Shown here in pieces: positions 8,901 through 18,215 of a stretch of DNA of 64,000 bases. Positions within the stretch are counted from its first letter, which is position 1. Each line of letters opens with the position of its first letter. A program made the position numbers and the translations under genes. The notes under the pieces were generated by a model. It was not told the DNA's origin and did no database searches. It was given only the letters and a program-made list of their open reading frames with translations. The stretch comes from Akkermansiaceae bacterium (GTDB lineage Bacteria > Verrucomicrobiota > Verrucomicrobiia > Verrucomicrobiales > DEV007), in the NCBI GenBank assembly GCA_024233085.1, contig JACKQC010000002.1:124001-188000 (forward strand), given 5' to 3'.

Positions 8901-11039
8901 TCAGTGCGCCATGCCCAGAGAGAGCACCGGTTTGCGCACCGGCGAGGGAGAATAGGTCTCGAAGTAGGCCTTCGCCCGCTCCGGATCGCTGACGCCGTTG
9001 AGAATGCAGCCCGCCAGCGGCACCCGCATCCGGCGCAGCTCGCGGCAGGCGTTTTGCGCGTCTCCCGTCTGGGTCACCCCCGCGCGCACCACCAGGGCGA
9101 CCATGTCGGCGTAGCGGGCGAAATTCAGCGCGTCGCTCACCACGCCGAGCGGCGAGCTGTCGATGATGACCGCGTCGAAGGAGCGATAGGCCTCCCACAA
9201 CATCGCGGCGAACAGCTCGCCATTCATGATCTCGCCCGTGTTCGGCGCGAATCGGGCGCAGGTGATGAGGTAGAGATTCGGGAAAGGCGTCTTCTGGCAC
9301 ACGTTCTGCGCCTCCAGCGCGTGACCGCCCGCCGCCGATTGCGCGCCGATGCCGGAGAAACCGAGAAGCGCCTTCGACAGGCTCGGGCGGCGGAAATCCG
9401 CGTCCACCAGCAGCGTCCGGTAGCCGAGCTGCGCCTGGAGCAGCGCCAGATTCGCCGCGCAGAAACTCTTGCCCTCGCCGGGCATCGCGCTCGTCAGCAG
9501 AATGCTCCGCGGGCTGAAGGTCGAAAGCGACATCCGCAGGGCGCGGAAGGATTCCGCCGCCACCGAATGCGGCTCGGAAAAGACCACCAGCGAATCGCCG
9601 AGATCCTCGCCGGTCTCGTCCTCCGAGCCCTGGGCGATCTCCGAGAGCACCGGCAGTCCGAGCGTCTGCTCGATCTGGTGCCGCGTCCGCAGCGAACGGT
9701 CCAGCAGGAACAGCAGGATCACGACCCCGCAGCCCATCGCTCCGCCGAAGATCCCCGCCAGGGCCACGGTCAGCGTCTTTTTCGGCTTCGCCGGCTTCGA
9801 CGGGACAAGCGGTTTTTCCACCAGGCGCACGATCGACTCGCGCACGCCCTCGCTGACGTCCGTTTCGTTGATTCGGCTGAGCAGCGCCTGGTAGGTCGCG
9901 TAGGCCGCGTCCACATTCTGCTTCAGGGAGCGGAATTCCTTGCGCACCCCGTCGAGGGCGAGCACCTCGCGTTTCTGCGCGTCGACGGACTCCTTCAGCT
10001 TCTGCTCAAGCTCGACCGCCGTGCCGTAGTTTTTGCGAATGCTCTCGCCGACCGCCACCGCCGTCGCCTTGACCTGGGCGTCGAAGCCGTCGATCTCCGC
10101 CACATAGTCCTGGTAGGTTCGGCTCGCCGGCTCGTACTGGTTCTGGATCTTCGCGAACTCGGCCCGCTTCTGGTTTCGCGCCAGCAGCAGCTTGCCGATG
10201 TGCTCCTGCATCACATAGCTGCCGATTTCCAGAATGCGCTCCTCCTGCCCCGCCGGGATCGTCTCCAGCTCCTCCATCTCCGCCTGCAGGTGGAGGCGCC
10301 GGTTTTTGGCCTCGCTCAGCTGGCGGTCGATCTCCTGAAGTTTCTGCTCGATGATGCCGCCGTCCTCCAGCGGCACGTCGGCGTGTTTTTCGCGGAATGC
10401 CTGGAGCAGATCCTCCACCTCGCCGACGCGTTTCAACTGCTCCTTGGCCTGGTTCTCCAGCATTTCGGTCGCCTTTTGCGTCGATTCGAGATTCTGTTGC
10501 ATCAGCACGGCCTCGAACTCGTCGACGAAAGCCTGCGCCAACAGCCGGGCGCGTTCCGGCGAGCGATCCTCCACCACCACGTCGATCAGCCGCGTGCCGC
10601 GGCGCAGCGCGCTTTTCACCCGCTTGCCCACGATCTCGACCAACTCCGCGTCGCTGTACGGTTCACCGGAGGGTTTCGGCTTGATGAACTCGGCGTCGTT
10701 CCGCAGATCGTGCTTTTCGATCACCTGCAGGATCACCGTGCCCGACACGATATTCGCCTCCAAGGACTTGAGGGCGTCGAGCTTCGTCACGTCGTCCCGG
10801 CGCACGCCGCGGAGATTGTCCGAGAGCACGTTTTCCGGCTCCACATAGATCACCGCCGACGACTGATAGATCTTTTTCGCGAAAAGGACGTAAACCAGCG
10901 CGAGAACCACGATTCCGCCGAAGACGGCCCCCGCGATCCACCAGTTTTTCCGGAAAGCGCCGATCACGCCCCCGATGTCGAGAGTGGGAAAGCCCGGAAA
11001 CGGCGAATTGCCCTGCGGCATTTGCGGTATTGGATTCAT
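8901..11039 (-). CDS. Wzc-like chain-length determinant / polysaccharide co-polymerase with P-loop kinase domain
   Basis: The 712-residue protein has a Wzz domain with a first membrane segment near residues 34-55, a long periplasmic coiled coil (about 180-400), a second membrane segment near 430 and a C-terminal BY-kinase-type ATPase. The ATPase shows Walker A SAMPGEGKSFCAANLA and Walker A' TLLVDADFR. Such proteins control polymer length and export. The C-terminus (AYFETYSPSPVRK) has only one or two tyrosines instead of the usual tyrosine cluster, so autophosphorylation may be limited or done differently. It is the first gene of the operon, with a long AT-rich upstream region. No outer-membrane Wza partner is visible in the window. 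Confidence 0.88.
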   Translation of the reverse strand: MNPIPQMPQGNSPFPGFPTLDIGGVIGAFRKNWWIAGAVFGGIVVLALVYVLFAKKIYQSSAVIYVEPENVLSDNLRGVRRDDVTKLDALKSLEANIVSGTVILQVIEKHDLRNDAEFIKPKPSGEPYSDAELVEIVGKRVKSALRRGTRLIDVVVEDRSPERARLLAQAFVDEFEAVLMQQNLESTQKATEMLENQAKEQLKRVGEVEDLLQAFREKHADVPLEDGGIIEQKLQEIDRQLSEAKNRRLHLQAEMEELETIPAGQEERILEIGSYVMQEHIGKLLLARNQKRAEFAKIQNQYEPASRTYQDYVAEIDGFDAQVKATAVAVGESIRKNYGTAVELEQKLKESVDAQKREVLALDGVRKEFRSLKQNVDAAYATYQALLSRINETDVSEGVRESIVRLVEKPLVPSKPAKPKKTLTVALAGIFGGAMGCGVVILLFLLDRSLRTRHQIEQTLGLPVLSEIAQGSEDETGEDLGDSLVVFSEPHSVAAESFRALRMSLSTFSPRSILLTSAMPGEGKSFCAANLALLQAQLGYRTLLVDADFRRPSLSKALLGFSGIGAQSAAGGHALEAQNVCQKTPFPNLYLITCARFAPNTGEIMNGELFAAMLWEAYRSFDAVIIDSSPLGVVSDALNFARYADMVALVVRAGVTQTGDAQNACRELRRMRVPLAGCILNGVSDPERAKAYFETYSPSPVRKPVLSLGMAH

Positions 11040-11682
11040 CGGTCGGAACGGGATGAGAAAATCGAAATCGCGGCGGCATTCGCTTTGTCAGCGCTGCTTG
11101 ACGGGCCGCCGGCGCGGCGGGCGGTTTCGAAAGGTGACGGGCAGGGGCACGCGCGCCGGACGGGGCGACCACAGAAATCCGCCCAGGATGACTTGATCGA
11201 GCGAGAGAAAGGCGCTCCAAACAGCCCGAAACGGGGCCAGGGAACGCCTTGCCAGGAAGCGGAACGGTAGGCAAGGATACATGAAAAATCGCGGAAGTTA
11301 TGGAAATAATAATCATTAATTTCATATCTGCAAGACAAAAATAGGATTTTTTCTCATAATTAATAATTTCTGACTTTCTTCAACCGCTAATTGTTGGGAT
11401 CGGTTGATATTTCGTCCGCTCGCCGGAACGGGCGAATCGGGCCTCCCCTCGCCACGCTTCCGTTCCCGCGCCGTCACGGTTGTCGCGCCGGCGCGCGGGA
11501 AAACCCCCGCGATTCAATAGGGTTAGGTCATTGAGTCAACCCTGTCGGGTGCTCGCTCACACTTTCTTTACAACTTCGCCCTAAAGGCTCCGCGCGAATG
11601 GCGTTATATTGACGAATACAGCGGTTCCCGCGGTTCCGCCCGCGACTCCCTTTTGACACCCAACCCCCCAATGGTCCGGCTT
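11040..11682. promoter_or_regulatory. Divergent intergenic region with AT-rich promoter zone
   Basis: About 640 bp separate the Wzc-like gene (-) from the giant secreted protein (+). 11281-11400 is markedly AT-rich (for example AATAATAATCATTAATTT), unlike the rest of the window, and is the best place for the operon promoter on the - strand. If so, the transcript would have a leader of about 250-300 nt. For the + strand gene, TATATT at 11606-11611 is a possible -10 element. Repeat copy 2 lies at 11515-11551. Individual promoter boxes could not be fixed with confidence. Confidence 0.45.
11515..11551. repeat. Palindromic repeat copy 2 (CAATAGGG subtype)
   Basis: Arms CAATAGGGTTAGGTCA and GAGTCAACCCTGTCGGG. 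It is nearly identical to copy 7 and shares its first 21 bases with copy 1. It is intergenic, between the exopolysaccharide promoter zone and the giant gene, and is the one CAATAGGG-subtype copy not placed directly after a stop codon. Confidence 0.85.
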
Positions 11683-14600
11683 ATGAAAAAAAGCAATCGC
11701 TCCCGATTCGGTTCTCCTCTCCTCGCCCTGTTCCTCCTCGCGTTCGGCCTGGTCCCGCCCGCGACGGTTCGGGCCGAGCAGGAAATCGGTTTCATCGAAA
11801 CTTTCGCGCTCGCGAAAGACCGCGCCGAGGCGCTCAAGCTCCTGATCCCCGGCACGGAGGACTACTACTTTTTCCACGCCCTGCACGCCCAGAACGAAGG
11901 GCGCCTCCAGGACGTCGACGCCCTGCTCGAGCCGTGGATCAAGCGCCACGGGGAAACGCAGCGCGTCTGGCAGATTCGCCACCGGCAGGCGCTGCTGCGC
12001 CACGGCGACGACCCGAAGGCGACGATCGAATACCTGAATCATCACCTCGGCCTGACCTTCAACCACACCCAGCCGCGCCTCGACGCCAAGCCGCGGTTTC
12101 CCACCGCGCTGGACCCGAAACTCGTTTCCTGGCGGGCCTTTCTCGACCGCGCGTTCCGGAATTCCGACACCACATCGCTCGTCTCCGACGCCGGGCTCGA
12201 CCGGCTCCTGCGCGACGATGTGCCGCTCGACGAGAAACGCCGCCGCGACCTGCTCGCGCGCCTCCACTATCCCGACTACCCGCGCCTCGCCGGCCTGGTC
12301 GCCGCCGACCTGCGCACCCGCGAGAGCGGCGGCTTCGGCGAGTTCGACATCCATCGGCGGCTCCTGCCCGCCCAGCTCGACGAGCTGGCGGGACTGCTGC
12401 CCGAACTGCGGGACAACCCGGCCTTCGTCCAGACCCGCGCCCGCAAGCTGCAACCCGGCGCCGACACGGACTGGCGGCGCGACGCCGCGGCGCGCGAGGC
12501 TTACCTGACGCGGCTGTGGGATTTCGCGAAATCGCTCTCGCCGGCCTTCAACTCGCTCAAGGTCCACACCCTCCACCAACTGCTCGACCACAAGCGGCGC
12601 GCCGGCGACTACCCGCGCGACCTGTTCTTCGAATACGTCAAGCTCCCCCGCGCGGTTCACTACGTCGAGCCGGATTGGCTGCGGCAGACCGCCCGCGACG
12701 GCGGCCCGGCGGACCTGAACGCCGACTTTCGCGAAATCACCTCCCTGCCCCCGATCGGGAACGACGAGGCGCTGGTTCGCGATTTCCTGCTGCGCTTTTT
12801 CGCCGAGGGCGCGACGCGGGAAAGCTACGCGGCTTACCTGCGCGAGGATTGGCTGAAGCCCCTTTTCGCCGAGGCCAAGCTCACCGCCGGCGCCGGCGAT
12901 CCGGAGGAATGGTTTTCCCTGCTCGAACCCGCGGCCGTTCAGGCGCTCAAGGACCGCGTCGATCTCGAGTTCGCTCCGGAAAATCCCGCGACCTTCGCGC
13001 CCGAAGACCCGGTGAAGCTCGATCTTTTCGTCAAGAACGCGGGCAAGCTGATGGTGAAGATCTACGAGATCAACGCGCTCAACTACTACCTCGACCAGAA
13101 ACGCGAGCTGAACACCGACCTCAACCTCGACGGCCTGACACCCAACGACGAGCAGGCCTTCGAATTCGACGATCCGCCCATCCTCCGCGCCCGGCGGAGC
13201 TTCACCTTCGATTCCCTGACCGGCAAGCGCGGCGCCTGGGTCATCGAATTCATCGGCAACGGTCGCAGCAGCCGCGCGCTGATCCGAAAGGGCAAACTGC
13301 AATACCTCTCGCAGGAAACCCCCGCCGGCGTCGCCCTGCGCGTCCTCACCGAAGCCAACGAACCCGCGAAAAAACCGTCCGTCTGGTTCGGCGGCCGCGA
13401 ATTCCGGCCGAACGAAGGCGATGAGACCGGCACCATCCTGCTGCCCTATTCGAACGATCCGGGCGAAAAACCCGTCGTTCTCACCGACGGCGATTTTTCC
13501 TCGATCGAATGGCTCGATCTGCCCGCGGAGAACTACGAATTGGAGGCCGCTTTTCACGTCGACCGCGAAAACCTGCTGCCCGGCAACCGGGCGCGGATCG
13601 CGGTGCGGCCGAGGCTCTTCGTCAACGGCCAGCCCGGCGCCGTGGCCCTGATCGAGGAGCCGGAACTCGTCATCCGCTCCACCGACCTCGACGGCGTCGA
13701 ATCCGTCGAGACGGTTCCAAATTTCAAGCTCTTCGGCGACCGCGAGTCGATCCACGAGTTCCGCGTGCCCGAGCGCCTCGTGTCGCTCGACGTCGCGCTG
13801 AACGGCGGGATCGAGAGCCTCAGCGGCGGCGGGGAAAAGATCGACGTCGAGGACGCGGATTTCTTCGAACTCAACACCGTCGACGCCGCGCCCCATGTCG
13901 CGGATATTTTTCTCAGCCTCATCGACAACCGCCACGTGGCCGAGGTCTTCGGAAAAACGGGCGAGCCGCTCGCCGATCGCGCGGTGCGATGCGCCTTCCG
14001 CCACCGGGATTTCACCGACGTGTTTGGCGTCACGCTCAAGACCGACGACCGCGGCCGGATCGATCTCGGCGCGCTCGAGGGCATCGAGCTTCTGTCGGTC
14101 GAGAGCGACGGGTGCCCCGGCCACGACTGGACGCTGCCGGATTTCGCCGATCGCAACGCGCGCTTTGCCTCCATCCACGCGAAAGCCGGCGATATCATCC
14201 GCCTTCCGGTCGCCCGCGGCGGCGGCGCGGCGAAGCCGGAGGATCTCGTGCTGCTCGAAACGCGCGGCGGCGAGTTTGTGGCCGAACATTTCGGGAAAAC
14301 GACCCTCCGCGACGGCGTGCTCGAGATCGCCGGGCTCGCGCCGGGCGACTACGAGCTGTTCCTGCGCGGGCCGGGCGAAAAAATCGCGATCCGTGTCACC
14401 GAGGCGCTCGCCGAGCAGTCCGGTTATGCGCTCTCGCGCTTCCGCAACCTCGAGATCAAAAACGCCGCCCCGCTTCAGATCGCGTCCATCGACACCGGCG
14501 GGGACGCCCTGCGCATCCGCTTGCTCAACGCCGGTCCGCGCACCCGCGTTCACCTCGCGGCGGCGCGTTTTGTGCCGGAGTTCGATCTCATGTCGCTGGG

Positions 14601-17600
14601 CGAGCCGGCCTCCTCCGAGCCCGTCGCCGTTTCCCGCGCTTCGTCGGAGTCGCTCTTCGTGTCCGGCCGCGACATTGGCGAGGAGCATCGTTACATCCTC
14701 GAGCGCCGCAACGCGCGGAAGTTTCCCGGTCTCATGCTGCCCCGGGCCGGTCTGCTGCTGAACCCGTGGGCCATCGAGGAAACCCGCACCGCCACCGACG
14801 AGGCCGCCGCCGGCACGGAATACGACCGCCAGGCCGACGCGAAAAAGAGCCAGCGCGGCGCGATGGAAAAACCGGCCGCCGCTCCTCCGGAGCCGCACCC
14901 CGCCGCGGCGCCACCGACCTTTTCCAGCTACGACTTCCTCGCCAAGGCCGCGCCGATCGCCTACAACCTCCTCCCCGACGAAAACGGCGTCATCACCGTG
15001 AAGCGCGCCGACCTCGGCGACCGCACCCATGTCCAGGTGCTCGCCGTGGACGACGACGACGCGGCCTTCCGCCGGATCTCGCTTCCCGAGCCCGAAAACG
15101 GCGTCGCCGTCCGCGACCTGCGCCTGACGCAAAACCTCGACCCGCAAAAGCATTTCTCCCAGCGGCAAAAGGTCACCGTCCTGCGCGAGGGCGAAAGCCT
15201 GACGCTGGCCGACCTGCGCGGCTCCGAGCTGGAGACCTACGACACGGTCGCCTCGGTTTTCACCGCGCTCGCCGCCGCCCGCGAGGACGAGGTGTTCGCC
15301 GGGTTCGGTTTTCTCACGACCTGGCCAACACTCGACGCGGCGCGCAAGCGCGAGCTGTATTCGAAATACGCCTGCCACGAGCTGAATTTCTTCCTCTTCC
15401 GCCGCGACCCCGCGTTTTTCGACGCCGCGGTGAAGCCCCACCTGGCGAACAAGAAGGACAAGACCTTCCTCGACGACTATCTCGTCGGCGCCGACCTCGC
15501 GCCTTACACCGACCCTTGGCATTTCGGACGGCTCAACCTGTTCGAGCGCATCCTGCTGGCGCGCCGCCTCGGGGGCGACGAGACGGCCGCCACGGCGCGC
15601 CACGTCCGCGAATTGTTCGAGCTGCAACCGCCCGCGCCCGAGCGCGACGCGTGGTATTTCCAGAGCGCGCTGCGCGGCCGGCGGCTGGCCGGGGGAGAAG
15701 CGGGAGCGGCGCTTGGGCTCGTCAAGGACCTGGGCGATTTCGACAGGGGGGAAAGATTCGCTTATTCGGGCGAAGCGAATGCGGCGACAATCATGAGTGT
15801 GGCACGGGAGCTGAGTTCGAAACGCGGCGGAGTGGCGGCCATCGCCGGAAGAATGGTCACTCCCGACGATGCCACGGTCGAACTTGGGAAAGTCGTTTCC
15901 GGTTCACCCGCGGCGATCGTCGCCGACGGCTTCGCCGCGATGCCCGCGATCAGGCAGGAAATGGAGGAACGCCTCGCCGAAGGCAGGGAATACTCCCTCG
16001 CCCAACTCGCCCTCGTCGCCGAACCGATCAAGGCCGAACGCCTCAAGCGGCGCGCCCTGTTCCGCAAGCTGGAGGAGACGAAGGAATGGGCCGAGAACAA
16101 TTACCACCATCGCCGTATCGGGGAACAGCTCGCCGATCTCGTCGCGGCGAACGCCTTCTGGCGCGACTTCGCCGCCTGGGACGGCCAGGGCGGCTTCTAC
16201 TCGCGGGAGTTTCCCGCCGCCTCGGCCAACCGCACGGAAATGCTGCTCGCCCTCGCGGTGCTCGATGTGCCCTTCGAGGCCGGCGACCACGATCTCACCA
16301 TCGAAAACAACCGCCTCACCCTGAAGGCAAAGAGCCCCCTCATCGCCTTCCACCAGGAAGTGGAGGAAAGCCCCGTCGCCGACGACCGGCCGCCCATTCT
16401 GGTCAGCCAGAATTTCTTCCGCGAGGGCGACCGCGTCCGGCACGACGGGAACGAGACGGTGGACAAATTCGTGACCGGCGAATTCCTGACCGGCGCGCTC
16501 TACGGCGGGCAGATCGTCATCACCAACCCGACCTCGTCAACCCAGCGGCTCGCGGTGCTGGAGCAGATTCCCCGGGGCGCCCTGCCCGCCAACGGCAGCG
16601 ACTACACGAAGACCGAGCACGTCTCGCTCGAGCCCTTCAGCACGCAAAAGCTCGAGTATTTCTTCTACTTCCCCGCCCCGTCCGGCGACCAGGCCTTCGC
16701 CCATTACCCGGTCCAGGTGGCCAAGGACGAGGCGGTCATCGCGTGGGCCGAGCCCTTCGCCTTCAAGGTCGTGGACAAGCTCAGCGTGACCGACAAATCG
16801 AGCTGGGAATACCTTTCCTCCTTCGGCACGGATCGCGAGGTGATCGCCTTCCTCGACCAGAACAACGTCCACCGACTCGACCTGTCCCGCGTCGCGTGTC
16901 GCTGCCGCGAAAACGTCGATTTCTTCCGCGAGGTGACCGCCCTGCTCGCCAAACGCCACGCCTGGGACGCGACCCTCTGGAGCTACGGCCTCTACCTGAA
17001 CGACACGCCGACGGCGCGGCAATACCTGCTGCATCGCGAGGATTTCCTGCGCCAGTGCGGCCCGGCCATCGAGTGCGAGCTGGTCAGCATCGAGCCCGTC
17101 GAGCGGCACTGGTATCAGCACCTCGAATACCAGCCGCTCGTCAACGCCCGCGCCCACCGCCTCGGCCGCGAGCGCTCCATCCTCAACGACCGCTTCCGCG
17201 CCCAGTACCAGGGTTACATGAACCTGCTCGCCTATCGCCCGGAGCTGAGCCCCTCCGACCGGCTCGGCGTCGCCTATTACCTGCTGCTGCAGGACCGCGT
17301 CGAGGAGGGGCTCGACTGGCTCGCCGGCGTCGCCCCCGACTCGGTCGACACCCGCCTCCAGTACGACTACCTCGCCGCCTGCGCCGCCCTGTGGCGCGAG
17401 GATGCCGCCGCCGCCGGAAACATCGCCGCCGCCTACGCCGACTATCCCGTGGACCGCTGGCGCGAACGCTTTGCGCAGCTCTCCGGGCAGGTGAGGGAAA
17501 TCCAGGGCGCCGAAGCCGCCCCCGAAAAGGTGACGAACGCGGCCCCCGACCGCGAGCGCGACCAGGAGACGCTCGCCGCCACCGAGCCCGGCTTCGAGAT

Positions 17601-18159
17601 CGAGACCGAGGGCCGCCAGGTCACCCTGTCCTACCGCAATCTCGACCGCGTGCGGGTGAACTACTACGAGATGGACCTGGAATTCCTCTTTTCCAGCAAT
17701 CCCTTCGTCTCCGCCGACAGCGCGCGCTTCAGCTACATCCGGCCGAACGTGACGCTGCTCAAAGACCTCCCCGCCGGCCAATCGTCGTTGAGCTTCGAGA
17801 TTCCCCCGCAGTTCGCCAGCAAGAACGTCCTCGTCGAAGTCACCGGCGCCGGCCGCAAGGAAACCGCCGCCGTCTACGCCAACGCGCTCGACGTGCGCCT
17901 GGTGGAAAACTACGGACGGCTCGACGTGCTCCACACCGAAACGGGGAAACCGGCCGCCAAGGTTTACGTGAAGGTTTACGCCCGCTTCGAGGACGGCGGC
18001 GTGAAGTTTTTCAAGGACGGCTACACCGATCTGCGCGGGAAATTCGACTACGTCAGCCTGAACACCGGCGAACTGGACCGCGTCGAGCGTTTCAGCGTGC
18101 TCGTCATGAGCGAGAAGGACGGCGCCCTCGTCCGCGAAGCCGCCCCGCCGGCCCGGTGA
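11683..18159 (+). CDS. Giant secreted protein of unknown function with beta-rich repeat domains
   Basis: About 2158 residues from the ATG at 11683, chosen because it gives a normal signal peptide (MKKSNRSRFG, then a Leu/Ala core, cleavage near VRAEQE). ATGs at 11653 and 11671 are alternatives. The first ~450 residues look helical and repeat-like. From about 460 the protein becomes a series of beta-type stretches with phrases such as DPVKLDLFVKNAGKLMV and KPAAKVYVKVYARFEDGG that recall MG/carboxypeptidase-regulatory-like domains of alpha-2-macroglobulin-type proteins. A thioester motif (CGEQ) was not found, so a true macroglobulin function is not supported. A middle section near 1080 is Ala/Pro/Glu rich, probably a linker. 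It stands alone on the + strand and is followed by a palindromic repeat. The function is unknown; a cell-surface or periplasmic role is inferred from the signal peptide. Confidence 0.7.
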   Translation: MKKSNRSRFGSPLLALFLLAFGLVPPATVRAEQEIGFIETFALAKDRAEALKLLIPGTEDYYFFHALHAQNEGRLQDVDALLEPWIKRHGETQRVWQIRHRQALLRHGDDPKATIEYLNHHLGLTFNHTQPRLDAKPRFPTALDPKLVSWRAFLDRAFRNSDTTSLVSDAGLDRLLRDDVPLDEKRRRDLLARLHYPDYPRLAGLVAADLRTRESGGFGEFDIHRRLLPAQLDELAGLLPELRDNPAFVQTRARKLQPGADTDWRRDAAAREAYLTRLWDFAKSLSPAFNSLKVHTLHQLLDHKRRAGDYPRDLFFEYVKLPRAVHYVEPDWLRQTARDGGPADLNADFREITSLPPIGNDEALVRDFLLRFFAEGATRESYAAYLREDWLKPLFAEAKLTAGAGDPEEWFSLLEPAAVQALKDRVDLEFAPENPATFAPEDPVKLDLFVKNAGKLMVKIYEINALNYYLDQKRELNTDLNLDGLTPNDEQAFEFDDPPILRARRSFTFDSLTGKRGAWVIEFIGNGRSSRALIRKGKLQYLSQETPAGVALRVLTEANEPAKKPSVWFGGREFRPNEGDETGTILLPYSNDPGEKPVVLTDGDFSSIEWLDLPAENYELEAAFHVDRENLLPGNRARIAVRPRLFVNGQPGAVALIEEPELVIRSTDLDGVESVETVPNFKLFGDRESIHEFRVPERLVSLDVALNGGIESLSGGGEKIDVEDADFFELNTVDAAPHVADIFLSLIDNRHVAEVFGKTGEPLADRAVRCAFRHRDFTDVFGVTLKTDDRGRIDLGALEGIELLSVESDGCPGHDWTLPDFADRNARFASIHAKAGDIIRLPVARGGGAAKPEDLVLLETRGGEFVAEHFGKTTLRDGVLEIAGLAPGDYELFLRGPGEKIAIRVTEALAEQSGYALSRFRNLEIKNAAPLQIASIDTGGDALRIRLLNAGPRTRVHLAAARFVPEFDLMSLGEPASSEPVAVSRASSESLFVSGRDIGEEHRYILERRNARKFPGLMLPRAGLLLNPWAIEETRTATDEAAAGTEYDRQADAKKSQRGAMEKPAAAPPEPHPAAAPPTFSSYDFLAKAAPIAYNLLPDENGVITVKRADLGDRTHVQVLAVDDDDAAFRRISLPEPENGVAVRDLRLTQNLDPQKHFSQRQKVTVLREGESLTLADLRGSELETYDTVASVFTALAAAREDEVFAGFGFLTTWPTLDAARKRELYSKYACHELNFFLFRRDPAFFDAAVKPHLANKKDKTFLDDYLVGADLAPYTDPWHFGRLNLFERILLARRLGGDETAATARHVRELFELQPPAPERDAWYFQSALRGRRLAGGEAGAALGLVKDLGDFDRGERFAYSGEANAATIMSVARELSSKRGGVAAIAGRMVTPDDATVELGKVVSGSPAAIVADGFAAMPAIRQEMEERLAEGREYSLAQLALVAEPIKAERLKRRALFRKLEETKEWAENNYHHRRIGEQLADLVAANAFWRDFAAWDGQGGFYSREFPAASANRTEMLLALAVLDVPFEAGDHDLTIENNRLTLKAKSPLIAFHQEVEESPVADDRPPILVSQNFFREGDRVRHDGNETVDKFVTGEFLTGALYGGQIVITNPTSSTQRLAVLEQIPRGALPANGSDYTKTEHVSLEPFSTQKLEYFFYFPAPSGDQAFAHYPVQVAKDEAVIAWAEPFAFKVVDKLSVTDKSSWEYLSSFGTDREVIAFLDQNNVHRLDLSRVACRCRENVDFFREVTALLAKRHAWDATLWSYGLYLNDTPTARQYLLHREDFLRQCGPAIECELVSIEPVERHWYQHLEYQPLVNARAHRLGRERSILNDRFRAQYQGYMNLLAYRPELSPSDRLGVAYYLLLQDRVEEGLDWLAGVAPDSVDTRLQYDYLAACAALWREDAAAAGNIAAAYADYPVDRWRERFAQLSGQVREIQGAEAAPEKVTNAAPDRERDQETLAATEPGFEIETEGRQVTLSYRNLDRVRVNYYEMDLEFLFSSNPFVSADSARFSYIRPNVTLLKDLPAGQSSLSFEIPPQFASKNVLVEVTGAGRKETAAVYANALDVRLVENYGRLDVLHTETGKPAAKVYVKVYARFEDGGVKFFKDGYTDLRGKFDYVSLNTGELDRVERFSVLVMSEKDGALVREAAPPAR

Positions 18160-18173
18160 AAACGGGCGCGACT

Positions 18174-18210
18174 TAACAGGGTTGGGTCACCGACTCAACC
18201 CTGTTGGGCC
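18174..18210. repeat. Palindromic repeat copy 3 (CAACAGGG subtype)
   Basis: Arms AACAGGGTTGGGTC and GACTCAACCCTGTTG around a short loop. It lies 14 bp after the stop of the giant gene and 6 bp beyond the 3' end of the convergent GspE-like gene, a position suited to a bidirectional transcription barrier. Confidence 0.88.
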
Positions 18211-18215
18211 GGCTT

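Noticed and set aside
11088..11282. 64-codon open frame in the leader of the exopolysaccharide operon
   Set aside because: No ribosome-binding site and Arg/Pro-rich composition expected from GC-rich non-coding sequence.
11581..15627. A 1348-codon open frame on the - strand opposite the giant secreted protein
   Set aside because: It is a mirror of the GC-rich codon bias of the + strand gene; its sequence is low-complexity Arg/Gly/Val/Glu with no family motif, while the + frame has a signal peptide and normal composition.
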